Shown here in pieces: positions 17,223 to 25,187 of a DNA stretch of 64,000 nt. A program made the position numbers and the translations under genes. The notes under the pieces were generated by a model that ran no database searches, was not told the origin of the DNA, and was given only the letters and a program-made list of their open reading frames with translations. Within the stretch, counting starts at the first letter, position 1. Each line of letters opens with the position of its first letter. The stretch is from DASYTH01 sp035762905 (GTDB lineage: Bacteria; Actinomycetota; Actinomycetes; Mycobacteriales; Pseudonocardiaceae): positions 1 to 64,000 of the forward strand of contig NZ_DASUCC010000035.1 in NCBI RefSeq assembly GCF_035762905.1, read 5' to 3'.

Positions 17223-18181
17223 GCGGCACGGTTTCGGGCGGCAGGCACGCGTTACGCGATCCGCGACCGGAAGTCGAACCGGTGGCGATCGGCGATCCAG
17301 GGCGGGCAGCCAGGGCGGTGATACCCCAACCGGACCGACGATTTCCGTTCCGCCCCGCCATCGTGCTCGACGGCGTACGGATCGAAGGATCATCCGACGC
17401 CGGCGGCCTCGAGGTCCGGGCGGCCAGCCGGCGCGGGCTGTCCCATCAGTACTACGGCACCACCCGGCAGGACGAGTTCGGGTTCCTGGTCACGCAGGAT
17501 CGCCGGTGGCTGGTCGTGTCGGTGGCCGACGGCGTGTCCGCAGGCGAGTACTCCCACCGGGCCGCGGAGATCGTCACCCGCGAAGGCTGCACCCGGATCG
17601 CCGGGCTGCTGACCGGCGTGGCACCCGCCGCGCTGGACTGGAACGCGGTCCTCGGCGAGGTGTCCGCCGTGGTCGTCGGTCAGGTCCGGGCGGAGCTGGA
17701 CCTGCCCGGCGCGGATCTGCGGCAGGTGGCCGACCGGGCGGCCGCCACCGCCCTGTTCGCGGTCGTGGCGGTCGATCCGGACGACGGTGGCGGACGCACC
17801 GTGCACGTGATGTCCCTCGGCGACACGTCGGCCTGGCTGCTGCACTCCGAACGGGAGACCCGGTGGACCCCGCTGCAAGCGGTGAAGAACGCCGGAGCGG
17901 CGGTCGCTTCGTCGGCGACCGCGGCGGTGCCGCTGATCCCGCGGGAGCTGCCCCCTCCGGTGGCCGCCCGCCTCGACCAGGACGGCGTCCTGGTGCTGAT
18001 GACCGACGGGGTGGGCGACGCACTCGGCGGCGGAACCGGTGAGGTCGGCGACCACCTCGCGCGGGCGTGGCAGCGGCCCCCCGATCCGCTGAACTTCGCC
18101 GCCCAGGTCGGTTTCGCCCGCCGCAGTTACGACGACGACCGCACGGTGGTCGCCGTCTGGCCGACACCGGCGCCGTCGTGA
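17219..18181 (+). CDS. PP2C-type Ser/Thr protein phosphatase
   Basis: The 320-residue product carries PP2C metal-binding motifs in order: 'QDEFGF' (about residue 88), 'VSVADGVSAGEYSHRAAE', 'MSLGDTSAWLL', 'LVLMTDGVGDALGG' and 'YDDDRTVV'. An N-terminal extension of about 60 residues precedes the domain. It would remove phosphates placed by the two kinases of the operon, completing a TerY-P-like vWA/kinase/phosphatase set. The start ATG overlaps the vWA stop, and its own stop overlaps the second kinase start (GTGA). Confidence 0.9.
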   Translation: MSGTVSGGRHALRDPRPEVEPVAIGDPGRAARAVIPQPDRRFPFRPAIVLDGVRIEGSSDAGGLEVRAASRRGLSHQYYGTTRQDEFGFLVTQDRRWLVVSVADGVSAGEYSHRAAEIVTREGCTRIAGLLTGVAPAALDWNAVLGEVSAVVVGQVRAELDLPGADLRQVADRAAATALFAVVAVDPDDGGGRTVHVMSLGDTSAWLLHSERETRWTPLQAVKNAGAAVASSATAAVPLIPRELPPPVAARLDQDGVLVLMTDGVGDALGGGTGEVGDHLARAWQRPPDPLNFAAQVGFARRSYDDDRTVVAVWPTPAPS

Positions 18182-19149
18182 ACGACGAGCTGGACCGGTC
18201 CGAGCTCGGCAACCTGGGCGCCGAGCTTGGTCAGGGCGGCCAGGCCGTGGTGTACCTGGTTCCCGAGCTGCGCCTGCCCGACGCGACCGGACAGCTCGTC
18301 TTCAAACGCTACAAGGGAAACCAGGTGTCGCCGAACGGACTCCGGGCCATCGTCGGAGTGCGCAGCCGGCTCGAGCCGCGAACCCGGGAGGCGCTCGACA
18401 CGGTGGCCGCTTGGCCGGTGCGGGTGGTACGGGACAACGGCACGGTGTGTGGCGTGATCATGCCGCTGATCCCGGACACGTTCTTCCAGGAGCGTGTCCT
18501 GCCGTCGTCGGGCCGGCGCACCCGCGATCCGCGGGAGGTGCAGAACCTCTTCGTCGACCCGACGCTGGCGAACCGGCTCGGCATGCCTGATGTGTCGCTG
18601 CGTGACCGGTTCGCGATCTGCCGCGACCTGGCACTCGCGCTCGCGCTGCTGCACCGCAACGGCGTCGTGTTCGGCGACGTGAACGCCAAGAACGCGCTGT
18701 TTCGGCTCAACCCCGAGCCAACCGTGATGCTGGTCGATTGCGACGCGGTGCGGATTCGGGGCAACGCACCGGTCGTCCGGCAACTGAACGCGCCCGACTG
18801 GGACCCGCCGGAGGGACGGGTGCTCACCCAAGCGACGGACCTGTACAAGCTGGGACTGTTCGTCCTGCGGACGCTCAACCCCGGCCCGCGGGCCTCCACC
18901 GCTCGGGACCCCGGCCGGGTAGTGGGTCAGCTGGATACCGAGGGCCGGGCCATGCTGACCGCCGCGTTCGGCCCGCCGGCGACCCGCCCCGCGGCCGCGG
19001 CCTGGCGTGCCTACTTCGCCAAACGCGTGGTCCCGGCCGGTTCGCCAAACCTGGTGGCGGCCGTGCCGGTCCGTGGTCCGGCAGTGCCGGCCAGGTCGTC
19101 CGGTTGGCGTCGGGACCCGGCCACCGGCAAGTGGATCGCGATCCGGTGA
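18178..19149 (+). CDS. Atypical protein kinase-like protein (second copy) with C-terminal extension
   Basis: The 323-residue product parallels the first kinase: 'AELGQGGQAVVYLV' loop, 'LVFKRYKG' lysine, 'VVFGDVNAKNALF' catalytic loop and 'LVDCDAV' in place of DFG. An inserted stretch with 'FFQERVLPSSGRRTRDPREV' separates the lobes. The C-terminus ends 'WRRDPATGKWIAIR', which resembles short SH3/WW-like tails in actinobacterial proteins. GTG 18178 overlaps the phosphatase stop, and its own stop overlaps the next gene (GTGA). Confidence 0.8.
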   Translation: MNDELDRSELGNLGAELGQGGQAVVYLVPELRLPDATGQLVFKRYKGNQVSPNGLRAIVGVRSRLEPRTREALDTVAAWPVRVVRDNGTVCGVIMPLIPDTFFQERVLPSSGRRTRDPREVQNLFVDPTLANRLGMPDVSLRDRFAICRDLALALALLHRNGVVFGDVNAKNALFRLNPEPTVMLVDCDAVRIRGNAPVVRQLNAPDWDPPEGRVLTQATDLYKLGLFVLRTLNPGPRASTARDPGRVVGQLDTEGRAMLTAAFGPPATRPAAAAWRAYFAKRVVPAGSPNLVAAVPVRGPAVPARSSGWRRDPATGKWIAIR

Positions 19150-19895
19150 GCCGCTTTCCGCGTGCGCCGGGTGGCCTCCCCCGGTGTGTCGTCTGCGACC
19201 GGGCCCCGTTCGGGCCGGTGGCAGAGTCGTTGCGGGGGGAGCTGACCTGCCTGTCGCACCCCGTATCCGGCCACTGCGCGTTCTGCGCGGCCGTGGCAAC
19301 CAATCCACGCGGTCCCGGCTGGCAGGACGTCGGCGCGGGCCGGCTGCGGTGCCCCGGCTGCGCGGCCGAGGCGGTGAACACGGTCGAGGACGTCCGGGCC
19401 CGGCTAGGCGGCATCCGGAAGGAACTCGCGGATCTGGGATTCGCGCTGCACAGCCGGGTGCGGGTGCTGCTGGCCACCGCGGCCGAGCTGTCCGGCACAC
19501 CGGTCGGCCGCCAGCACGGTCAGCCGCTCGGCGTGACCGAGCTGCGCCCGACCGGCGGCAGAACCGCCGACGTGGCAAGGATCCGCGTGCTGGCCGGACT
19601 GCCCGGCACCATGTTCGGCCGGGTCATCGCACACGAGCTCGGCCACGCCTGGCTCGCCCAGTTCGGCGCCCGTCCGCTCGAACCCACCATCGAGGAAGGT
19701 GTCTGCGAGCTCATCGCCTACGCCTGGCTCAAACGCGCCAACACCCCGTTCGCGCTCGCGTTGCGTGGGCAGCTCCTGACCAACCCCGACCCTATCTACG
19801 GCACCGGTGCCCGCACCGTCCACGCAGCCACCCGCCGCCACGGCCTCGAAACCGTCATCACCAGCCTCGCCACCTCCGGCCACCTCCCCAAGTGA
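19146..19895 (+). CDS. DA1-like zinc metallopeptidase with Cys-rich zinc domain
   Basis: The 249-residue product has three CxxC pairs in the first 80 residues ('CVVCDRAP', 'CAFCAAV', 'CPGCAAE'), a LIM/zinc-ribbon-like module. A gluzincin-type peptidase domain follows with 'VIAHELGHAWL' (HExxH) and 'EEGVCELIAYAWL', whose Glu is the likely third zinc ligand. This is the layout of the plant DA1 peptidase and its bacterial relatives. As last gene of the operon, coupled by GTGA to the second kinase, it may be the proteolytic effector controlled by the phospho-relay. That role is inference. Confidence 0.8.
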   Translation: MSRFPRAPGGLPRCVVCDRAPFGPVAESLRGELTCLSHPVSGHCAFCAAVATNPRGPGWQDVGAGRLRCPGCAAEAVNTVEDVRARLGGIRKELADLGFALHSRVRVLLATAAELSGTPVGRQHGQPLGVTELRPTGGRTADVARIRVLAGLPGTMFGRVIAHELGHAWLAQFGARPLEPTIEEGVCELIAYAWLKRANTPFALALRGQLLTNPDPIYGTGARTVHAATRRHGLETVITSLATSGHLPK

Positions 19896-19912
19896 GACTC
19901 CCATGGCCGGCG

Positions 19913-20698
19913 TCACTTCGGGCGGAGTTGGGTGGAGCCCTCGTAGGGTTGGGTGTGGGAGATGAGTTTGGCATAGCAGTCGTCTCGGGGGATCAACTCC
20001 GCGTTGCACCAGGTGTTGGCGGACGCTCCGTCCGGATAGGTCGACGATTGGATGGTGATCCAGAAGTCCGGGTACTTGAAGCTGGTGAAATCGCCGGACC
20101 AGAGTAGCTTGGCTCCGGGGTAGCGGGCCTTGAGTGAGCGGTGGTCACGCAGGATCTCCACGTAATTGTAGGTGATCCCATTCGCCACCAGACCCGGGCG
20201 TTTGCCGGACAATTGTGGAACCCAATACCCGACAAGCGATTCGACGGCAGGCCGGTCGGCCACCACCTGCCGTTCGAGTTCCGCCTTCGCCGTGGCGGCG
20301 TCGGTCACTTCGGGAACACGGGACGTGGTCGTCGTCGTGGTGGGCGTGGCCGGCGGTGCCACCACCGCGTTGCCGGGAGCGGGGATCACGGGTGGGACGG
20401 CCTGGGGTGTGGGCGGTGCCGACGTCGACGTTCCACTTCGGCCGATCATGATGGCCATCATGATCAGAACGAGCACGGCTCCGGCCGCGATGGGGCCACG
20501 TAGCTGACGCACGGGGCGTGGCCGGCGCGGCGACGACGTCGGCGGCGGTGTCCTGAGCGCGGCCGGCGGATTCGGCCGGGCGGGGGTGACGGACGGCTCC
20601 GGCCGCACCGGAGCGGCGGTTGGAATTGTGGCGCCACAATGTGTGCAGAACCGGGCCCGCGGACGGCCGGCGTGACCGCATTCCCGACAAGAAGCCAT
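19913..20698 (-). CDS. Zinc-ribbon, single-pass membrane protein with exported C-terminal domain
   Basis: The 261-residue product opens with a zinc ribbon (C4-x2-C7 ... C18-x2-C21). A Pro/Arg-rich linker and one membrane helix (about 72-92, 'IAAGAVLVLIMMAIMI') follow, then a Pro/Thr-rich stalk with a run of six threonines and an external domain of about 110 residues ('YNYVEILRDHRSLKARYPGAKLLWSGDFTSF'). That domain has two cysteines that may pair. I choose ATG 20698 for GAGGTG just upstream. It converges on the DA1-like gene, with 17 bases between stops. The external domain is like ones found in actinobacterial serine/threonine kinase sensor tails; no firm assignment. Confidence 0.7.
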   Translation of the reverse strand: MASCRECGHAGRPRARFCTHCGATIPTAAPVRPEPSVTPARPNPPAALRTPPPTSSPRRPRPVRQLRGPIAAGAVLVLIMMAIMIGRSGTSTSAPPTPQAVPPVIPAPGNAVVAPPATPTTTTTTSRVPEVTDAATAKAELERQVVADRPAVESLVGYWVPQLSGKRPGLVANGITYNYVEILRDHRSLKARYPGAKLLWSGDFTSFKYPDFWITIQSSTYPDGASANTWCNAELIPRDDCYAKLISHTQPYEGSTQLRPK

Positions 20699-20910
20699 AA
20701 CCCACCTCTTTGGCAGCGACTCACCCGGTTCTACAGGATAGGTGTCGCGCCGGCCCGGCAAGTGTTACCCGGAAACCTCGCGGAGGACAACATCTCAGGC
20801 GGTTCGAGCGATACACCGGTAGGCTGCACACCGCGAAACAGAAAAGGACAAACATTGTCACCGTCGCAGATATTCGTTGTCCACTTGCGGCCGCACCGGG
20901 ACACCAATCC

Positions 20911-22101
20911 GTGAGCCCCCGGAGCGGCCGAACCGGGCCGCAAACACCGCTTCTCCTGTTGGCCGTGTTTCTTGGCGGATTCCTGGCCTCGGGGATCAGC
21001 GTTCCCACGCAGGTGTCCGGGTCGGCAGAACCGGTCGCGGCGGAGCCGCCCCCGAGGGCCGTCCCCGCGGCCACACCTCCACGGCCGACGACCGCGGCTG
21101 CCCGGAGCTGCGCCGAGGTGATCGCCACGCTCTCCGTGCGGCAGAAGCTGGGCCAGCTCCTCATGGTCGGGGTGAACCCGGCCAGCGCGGACGCCGCGGC
21201 AGCCGTGGTCCGCACCGGCGCCGTCGGCGGCATCTTTCTCGGCGGCACGGCTACCGACCTGCTCACCGAGAACGGCCTCGGCCCGGTCCGCGCCGCCGCG
21301 AATCTCCCCCTGGCCGTCGCCGTCGACGAGGAGGGCGGTCGGGTCCAGCGGATCGACGCCGTCGACGGGAAGATCCCCAGCCCGCGGACGATGTCCCGCA
21401 CCATGAACCCGGACCAGGTCCGTGACCTCGCCAGGACGCGTGGCAGAGCCCTCCGCGCCAGAGGCGTCACCATGGATTTCGCGCCGGTCGTCGATATCAC
21501 CGACCAGCCCGACGGCGCGGTCATCGGGGATCGCTCGTTCGGGTCCGATCCCGCCGTCGTCGCCACCTACGCCCTGGCGTTCGCGCAGGGCCTGCGCGAG
21601 GCCGGCATCCTTCCGGTGGTGAAACACTTCCCCGGCCATGGCCGCACGTCCGGCGACTCCCATCGGGGTCCGGTCACCACGCCGCCGCTGGCTCAGCTAC
21701 GCACGCTGGACCTCCTCCCCTACCGCGCGATCCAGCCCACCCGACCGACCGCGGTCATGATCGGCCACCTCGACGTGCCCGACCTCACCGGTGGCCGGCC
21801 CGCCTCCCTCGCGCCGGCCACCTACCGCCTGCTGCGCACCGAGTACGCCTTCACCGGTCCGGCCATCACCGACGACCTTGGTGGCATGCGGGCCGTCACC
21901 ACCCGTCATCCCCTTCCCGAAGCCGTTCTGCTGGCGCTGACCGCAGGTGCCGACATCGCTTTCTGGTCCTCGGGCGATCGGTTGCCCGAGGTGATCACCA
22001 CCCTCGAGCAGGCTTTCACCTCCGGCCGGCTCCCGCTCGCCCGAGTCGACGAGGCACTCCACCGGACCCTGCGGGCAAAATCGATCTGCTCGGGTTCGTG
22101 A
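20911..22101 (+). CDS. Secreted or membrane-anchored GH3 beta-N-acetylhexosaminidase (NagZ-like)
   Basis: The 396-residue product has a hydrophobic leader ('TPLLLLAVFLGGFLASGISV', residues 11-30) and a Pro/Ala linker. A GH3 N-terminal barrel follows, with 'LGQLLMVGV', 'VAVDEEGGRVQR', 'MDFAPVVDI' and the diagnostic 'VVKHFPGHGRTSGDSH' containing the His/Asp acid-base dyad of NagZ-type enzymes. It likely releases GlcNAc from muropeptides or chitin-type glycans. The start is uncertain: GTG 20911 fits the leader, although a weak GGGACA is the only ribosome-site match. About 210 bases before it are shared with the divergent zinc-ribbon gene. Confidence 0.85.
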   Translation: MSPRSGRTGPQTPLLLLAVFLGGFLASGISVPTQVSGSAEPVAAEPPPRAVPAATPPRPTTAAARSCAEVIATLSVRQKLGQLLMVGVNPASADAAAAVVRTGAVGGIFLGGTATDLLTENGLGPVRAAANLPLAVAVDEEGGRVQRIDAVDGKIPSPRTMSRTMNPDQVRDLARTRGRALRARGVTMDFAPVVDITDQPDGAVIGDRSFGSDPAVVATYALAFAQGLREAGILPVVKHFPGHGRTSGDSHRGPVTTPPLAQLRTLDLLPYRAIQPTRPTAVMIGHLDVPDLTGGRPASLAPATYRLLRTEYAFTGPAITDDLGGMRAVTTRHPLPEAVLLALTAGADIAFWSSGDRLPEVITTLEQAFTSGRLPLARVDEALHRTLRAKSICSGS

Positions 22102-22110
22102 GCGCGAAAA

Positions 22111-22125
22111 GTTCGCTCTGCGAAC
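22111..22125 (+). promoter_or_regulatory. MarR operator (site 1, before its own gene)
   Basis: A perfect inverted repeat GTTCGC-TCT-GCGAAC lies 18 bases before the MarR start. Two further sites with the same TTCGY-N3-RCGAA core follow the MarR gene, which supports autoregulation by this regulator. Confidence 0.65.
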
Positions 22126-22143
22126 TGAGGGTAGGCTGGGACG

Positions 22144-22617
22144 GTGCGAAAGGGCGCTGGGCAGGTCGGGGTGGTGACCGGGTTGGTGCGCACTTCGTTT
22201 CTGGTGAGTGCGGTATATGCCGAATCGGCTCGGGAGCATGGGTTGACCGCGCAGCAGGGGCAGTTGCTGTGTGTGCTGATGGCGCAGCCGTACGGAATGG
22301 GAGAGCTGAGTACCGTATTGGGGCTGGCCAAGTCGAGTTTGACCGGGTTGGTGGACCGGACCGAGCGGAATGGGTTGGTGCGTCGGGAAGCGGATCCGCG
22401 GGACACCCGGGCGGTGCGGGTGGCGCTCACCCGTCAGGGCAGCCGGCGGGTGGCGGAGTTCTATGCCGAGACCTGCCGGCGGGTCGACCGGTTGGCACAG
22501 GGGTTCGGGGCCGGCGACCGGACCCGACTGGCGGCGCTACTCGGCCGGATCGTGGCGGACAACATGGTTCCGCTGGTCTTTCTCGACCTCGACGAGGACT
22601 CCGATACCCGTTCATAG
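22144..22617 (+). CDS. MarR-family transcriptional regulator
   Basis: The 157-residue product has the winged-helix core of MarR: 'LTAQQGQLLCVLMAQPYGMGELSTVLGLAKSSLTGLVDRTERNGLVRREADPRDTRAVRVALTRQG'. The recognition helix is 'AKSSLTGLVDRTER' and the wing is 'DPRDTRAVRVALT'. GTG 22144 is the start. Three nearby inverted repeats (22111-22125, 22616-22632, 22639-22653) share a core and flank the gene, so it likely represses itself and the downstream flavin-oxidoreductase gene, which is now decayed. The ligand is unknown. Confidence 0.85.
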   Translation: MRKGAGQVGVVTGLVRTSFLVSAVYAESAREHGLTAQQGQLLCVLMAQPYGMGELSTVLGLAKSSLTGLVDRTERNGLVRREADPRDTRAVRVALTRQGSRRVAEFYAETCRRVDRLAQGFGAGDRTRLAALLGRIVADNMVPLVFLDLDEDSDTRS

Positions 22618-22653
22618 TTCGTTGCACGAACTAGTATTGTTCGTGATACGAAT
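22616..22653 (+). promoter_or_regulatory. Two MarR operators before the flavin-oxidoreductase pseudogene
   Basis: Site 2 is AGTTCGT-TGC-ACGAACT at 22616-22632, a perfect 7-bp inverted repeat. Site 3 has TTCGT-GAT-ACGAA at 22640-22652. TAGTAT at 22632-22637, between the two, is a good -10 candidate, so binding would block transcription of the next gene. Both share the TTCGY-N3-RCGAA core with site 1. Confidence 0.7.
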
Positions 22654-22670
22654 GGTTTCGGAGGAAACTC

Positions 22671-23568
22671 GTGCGAGTGATTTTTGGTTTCGGGGCGCAC
22701 CCGAGCATCGGGGGCAGGGCCTAGTTGGTGCGCATGGCACGGCAGGCGGACCAGGACGGGCTCGATCTCTTCTCGGTGTCCGACCATCCCTACCTAGGTG
22801 AACGGTTGGACGCCTACGCCGCCATCGGGTTCGTGCTCGGCCGGACCCAGCGCATCTCGGGCCTGGCCAACGTGACCAACCTGCCGACCCGGCCGGCTCC
22901 CCTGCTGGCCCGGGCGGTCACCTCGCTGTCGGCGCTGTCCGGTGGGCGGATCGTGCTCGGCATGGGAGCCGGCGGGTTGTGGGACCGGATCGTCGATCTC
23001 GGCGTGCCGCGGCTCGCCCCCGGCGCGGCGGTGGACGCCTTCGAGGAGGCGATCATGCTGGTACGGAAGCTTTCCGGGGGCGGCCCGCCGGTCACCCACC
23101 ACGGCCCGTACTACCGGGTGGACAAGATCGAACCGGCGCCGGTGGCGGCGCCGCCGGTGTGGACCGGGTCGGTCGGCCGGAAGTCCCTTGCCGCGACCGG
23201 ACGGGTGGCCGACGGCTGGATTCCCGGCCACGCGGCGGACTGGCGCAGCCAGCGGTACCGGACATCGCGGCCGGTCATCGACGAGGCGGCGGCCGCCGCG
23301 GGCCGTCCGCACGGTGTTCAACCTTCCCGGCCGCATCACCGACCGGCCGCTGCCCGCCCCCCGGGACGACACCGGCCGCTGGATCGGCGGCTCGGTCGAG
23401 CAATGGGTCGCCGAGCTGACCGAGGCCGCGCTCGAGCACGGCGCGGGCGGCTTCACCCTGTTCTCGCCCGGCGGCGGCAGCCCGAGCCCGACCTCGCTCG
23501 GCCGCTGGGCCGCCGAGATCGCCCCGGCGGTCCGCGCGGCGGTCGCCGATGTGACCGAAACCGCTTGA
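22671..23568 (+). pseudogene. Decayed luciferase-like (LLM) F420/flavin-dependent oxidoreductase
   Basis: GGAGG sits before GTG 22671, and the frame reads 'VRVIFGFGAHPSIGGRA' and then an amber TAG at 22722-22724. It continues in the same frame with 'LVRMARQADQDGLDLFSVSDHPYLGERLDAYAA', a clear LLM-family start. The frame is lost near 23310, after 'VIDEAAAAAGRPHG'. The matching C-terminal part ('TVFNLPGRITD' to 'FTLFSPGGG') goes on in another frame to the TGA at 23568, with a few residues missing at the break. Two independent lesions make it a likely pseudogene; readthrough plus frameshift is far less likely. It keeps its MarR-type operators. Confidence 0.8.
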
Positions 23569-23576
23569 CCGCAAGG

Positions 23577-24548
23577 TTATGGCCCGGCTCGCACTACCGC
23601 GGTGGCGAAGCCGGCCGCGACCGGTTGGGTCGGGGTCTCCCGGCCGAAGGTGCGGTGCTCGGTCAGGGTCAGGCCGAGCGGGGTGAGGAACCGTTCGACC
23701 TGCGAGCGCGCGGGGGGCGGGAGGTCCAGTCCGAACATGAACGGCTCGCGAGTGAGCTGGACCATGGCCCTGGCATACCGCATGACCGGGTCCTTCGAGG
23801 CGATCAGCGCGGCGTTGAAGTAGTCGAAGGCCACGACGCTGCCGGGCGCGGTGCCGGCGATGGCGCGCAGCGTCTCCTCGACCGAGCGGCGGTCCAGATA
23901 CATCGTGACCGCCTCCCACAGGAAGAACGCCGGCCGCCGCGGGTCGAAGCCGGCGGCGGTCAGGTTGGCCAGCCAGTCGTCGGTGCGGAAGTTCGCCGGC
24001 ACGAACGTCACCCGGTGCATGTCCAGCCCGGTGCGGGCCAGCAGGTTTCGTTTGGTGCGCTGGGTATCCGGCTGGTCGAGCTCGAAACACCGGATGTGGT
24101 CGGGGATCCGGAACGCCCGGGTGTCATAGCCGGCGCCGAGCACCACGAGTTGATCGACCTCGGCCAGGTGCCGGTGCAGCGCGGTGTCGAAGAAGGTGGT
24201 GCGCGCGGCGGACTGGTGGATCATCGGCGGCACCCCCGGATACGGGTAGCGGTACAGCCGCTGCACGTACCCGGTGATCCGGTGGCCGAGCATCGTTCCG
24301 CCGGTGGTCAGCGTGAGGCCGACCCGGGAGGCGCCGGGCAGCACGGCCATCAGCCGCGCGCACGGCACGTCCGGCCTGGTGCCCAGCCGGTGCTGCATCC
24401 ACCGGGTGTAGAGCGATGCCAGCGTGGTGGCCGACGTCCCGGATTCGCGGGCGAACACCAGCATCCGCACCAGGATCAGCACGTACCCGACGAGCGCGAT
24501 CGGCAGCCAGGCGAGCTGGATCGCCCGGAACAGCACTGCGGAACCCAT
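23577..24548 (-). CDS. SAM-dependent methyltransferase, leucine carboxyl methyltransferase/TIGR00027-like
   Basis: The 323-residue product has an N-terminal hydrophobic helix (about 8-30), then 'ARTTFFDTALHRHLAEVDQLVVLGAGYDTRAFRI' with the SAM-binding 'LGAGYDTR', followed by 'CFELDQPDTQRTKRNLL' and 'FFLWEAVTMYLDRRSVEETL'. These are typical of the LCM/polyketide-O-methyltransferase-like family of actinobacteria. Substrates for this group are mostly unknown. The leading helix suggests membrane attachment. It converges on the LLM pseudogene and follows a strong hairpin on its upstream side. Confidence 0.8.
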   Translation of the reverse strand: MGSAVLFRAIQLAWLPIALVGYVLILVRMLVFARESGTSATTLASLYTRWMQHRLGTRPDVPCARLMAVLPGASRVGLTLTTGGTMLGHRITGYVQRLYRYPYPGVPPMIHQSAARTTFFDTALHRHLAEVDQLVVLGAGYDTRAFRIPDHIRCFELDQPDTQRTKRNLLARTGLDMHRVTFVPANFRTDDWLANLTAAGFDPRRPAFFLWEAVTMYLDRRSVEETLRAIAGTAPGSVVAFDYFNAALIASKDPVMRYARAMVQLTREPFMFGLDLPPPARSQVERFLTPLGLTLTEHRTFGRETPTQPVAAGFATAVVRAGP

Positions 24549-24564
24549 CGCCTCATGGTGGCAC

Positions 24565-24591
24565 GGCGCCCCGCGCTTGGCGCGGGGCGCC
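24565..24591 (-). terminator. Strong GC-rich terminator hairpin after the hydrolase gene
   Basis: A perfect 12-bp stem GGCGCCCCGCGC with loop TTG and its complement. It lies just after the stop of the minus-strand hydrolase gene and before the methyltransferase start. There is no T-run, which is common for high-GC actinomycete terminators. Confidence 0.65.
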
Positions 24592-24600
24592 GGCCGGGCT

Positions 24601-25176
24601 TCACCGGGGCGCGCTCGGCTCCCGGGCCAGGGTCTCGATCAGCTCCGCCGCCGCCGGCCACGGCCCGTAGCCCGAGGCCGGGTTGAGATGGCCCGCGGGG
24701 CCGATCGGGACCAACCGGCTGCCCCAGTCGCGGGCCAGGCCGGTGACGCGGTCGAGCGTGGCCAGCGGATCGTTGGTGCTGGCCGCGACGATGCTGGGGA
24801 ACGGCAGCGGGTTCCGGGGAACCGGCAGCCAGCCGTTGCGATCCAGTTCGTCGAGGGTGGGATAGCCGTCGGGCAGCGGGGTGTCCAGATCCGGCGGGGT
24901 GGCCAGCAGCGCGCCGGCCACCGGACGGTCGTGCCGCCCGGCCCAGTGCACCGTGATGATCGCCCCGGCGCTGTGCGCGACCAGGATGACCGGACCGGTG
25001 ACGTCCGCGAGCACCCGGTGGAGCGCGGCCACCCTTGCCGGCAGGGACAACCGGCCGTGCGCGAGCGGCGGCACGGTGCGGGCGCGGTCCGCCAGCCGCT
25101 GCGCCAGCAGCGTCTGCCAGTGGTCGGCGACGTGGTCGCGCAGGCCAGGGACGATCACCACGGTGGGACTGTTCAT
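24601..25176 (-). CDS. RBBP9/YdeN-like alpha/beta hydrolase
   Basis: The 191-residue product begins 'VVIVPGLRDHVADHWQTLLAQRL', the standard start of RBBP9-like small serine hydrolases. The nucleophile elbow is 'VAHSAGA' (GxSxG variant HSAG), the acid is in 'STNDPLA', and the His is in 'PAGHLNPASGYGPW'. The natural substrate of this family is mostly unknown. ATG 25176 has GGAG upstream. It lies 11 bases after the MFS gene on the same strand, so the two are probably co-transcribed. Confidence 0.85.
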   Translation of the reverse strand: MNSPTVVIVPGLRDHVADHWQTLLAQRLADRARTVPPLAHGRLSLPARVAALHRVLADVTGPVILVAHSAGAIITVHWAGRHDRPVAGALLATPPDLDTPLPDGYPTLDELDRNGWLPVPRNPLPFPSIVAASTNDPLATLDRVTGLARDWGSRLVPIGPAGHLNPASGYGPWPAAAELIETLAREPSAPR

Positions 25177-25187
25177 CGGGACTCCAG

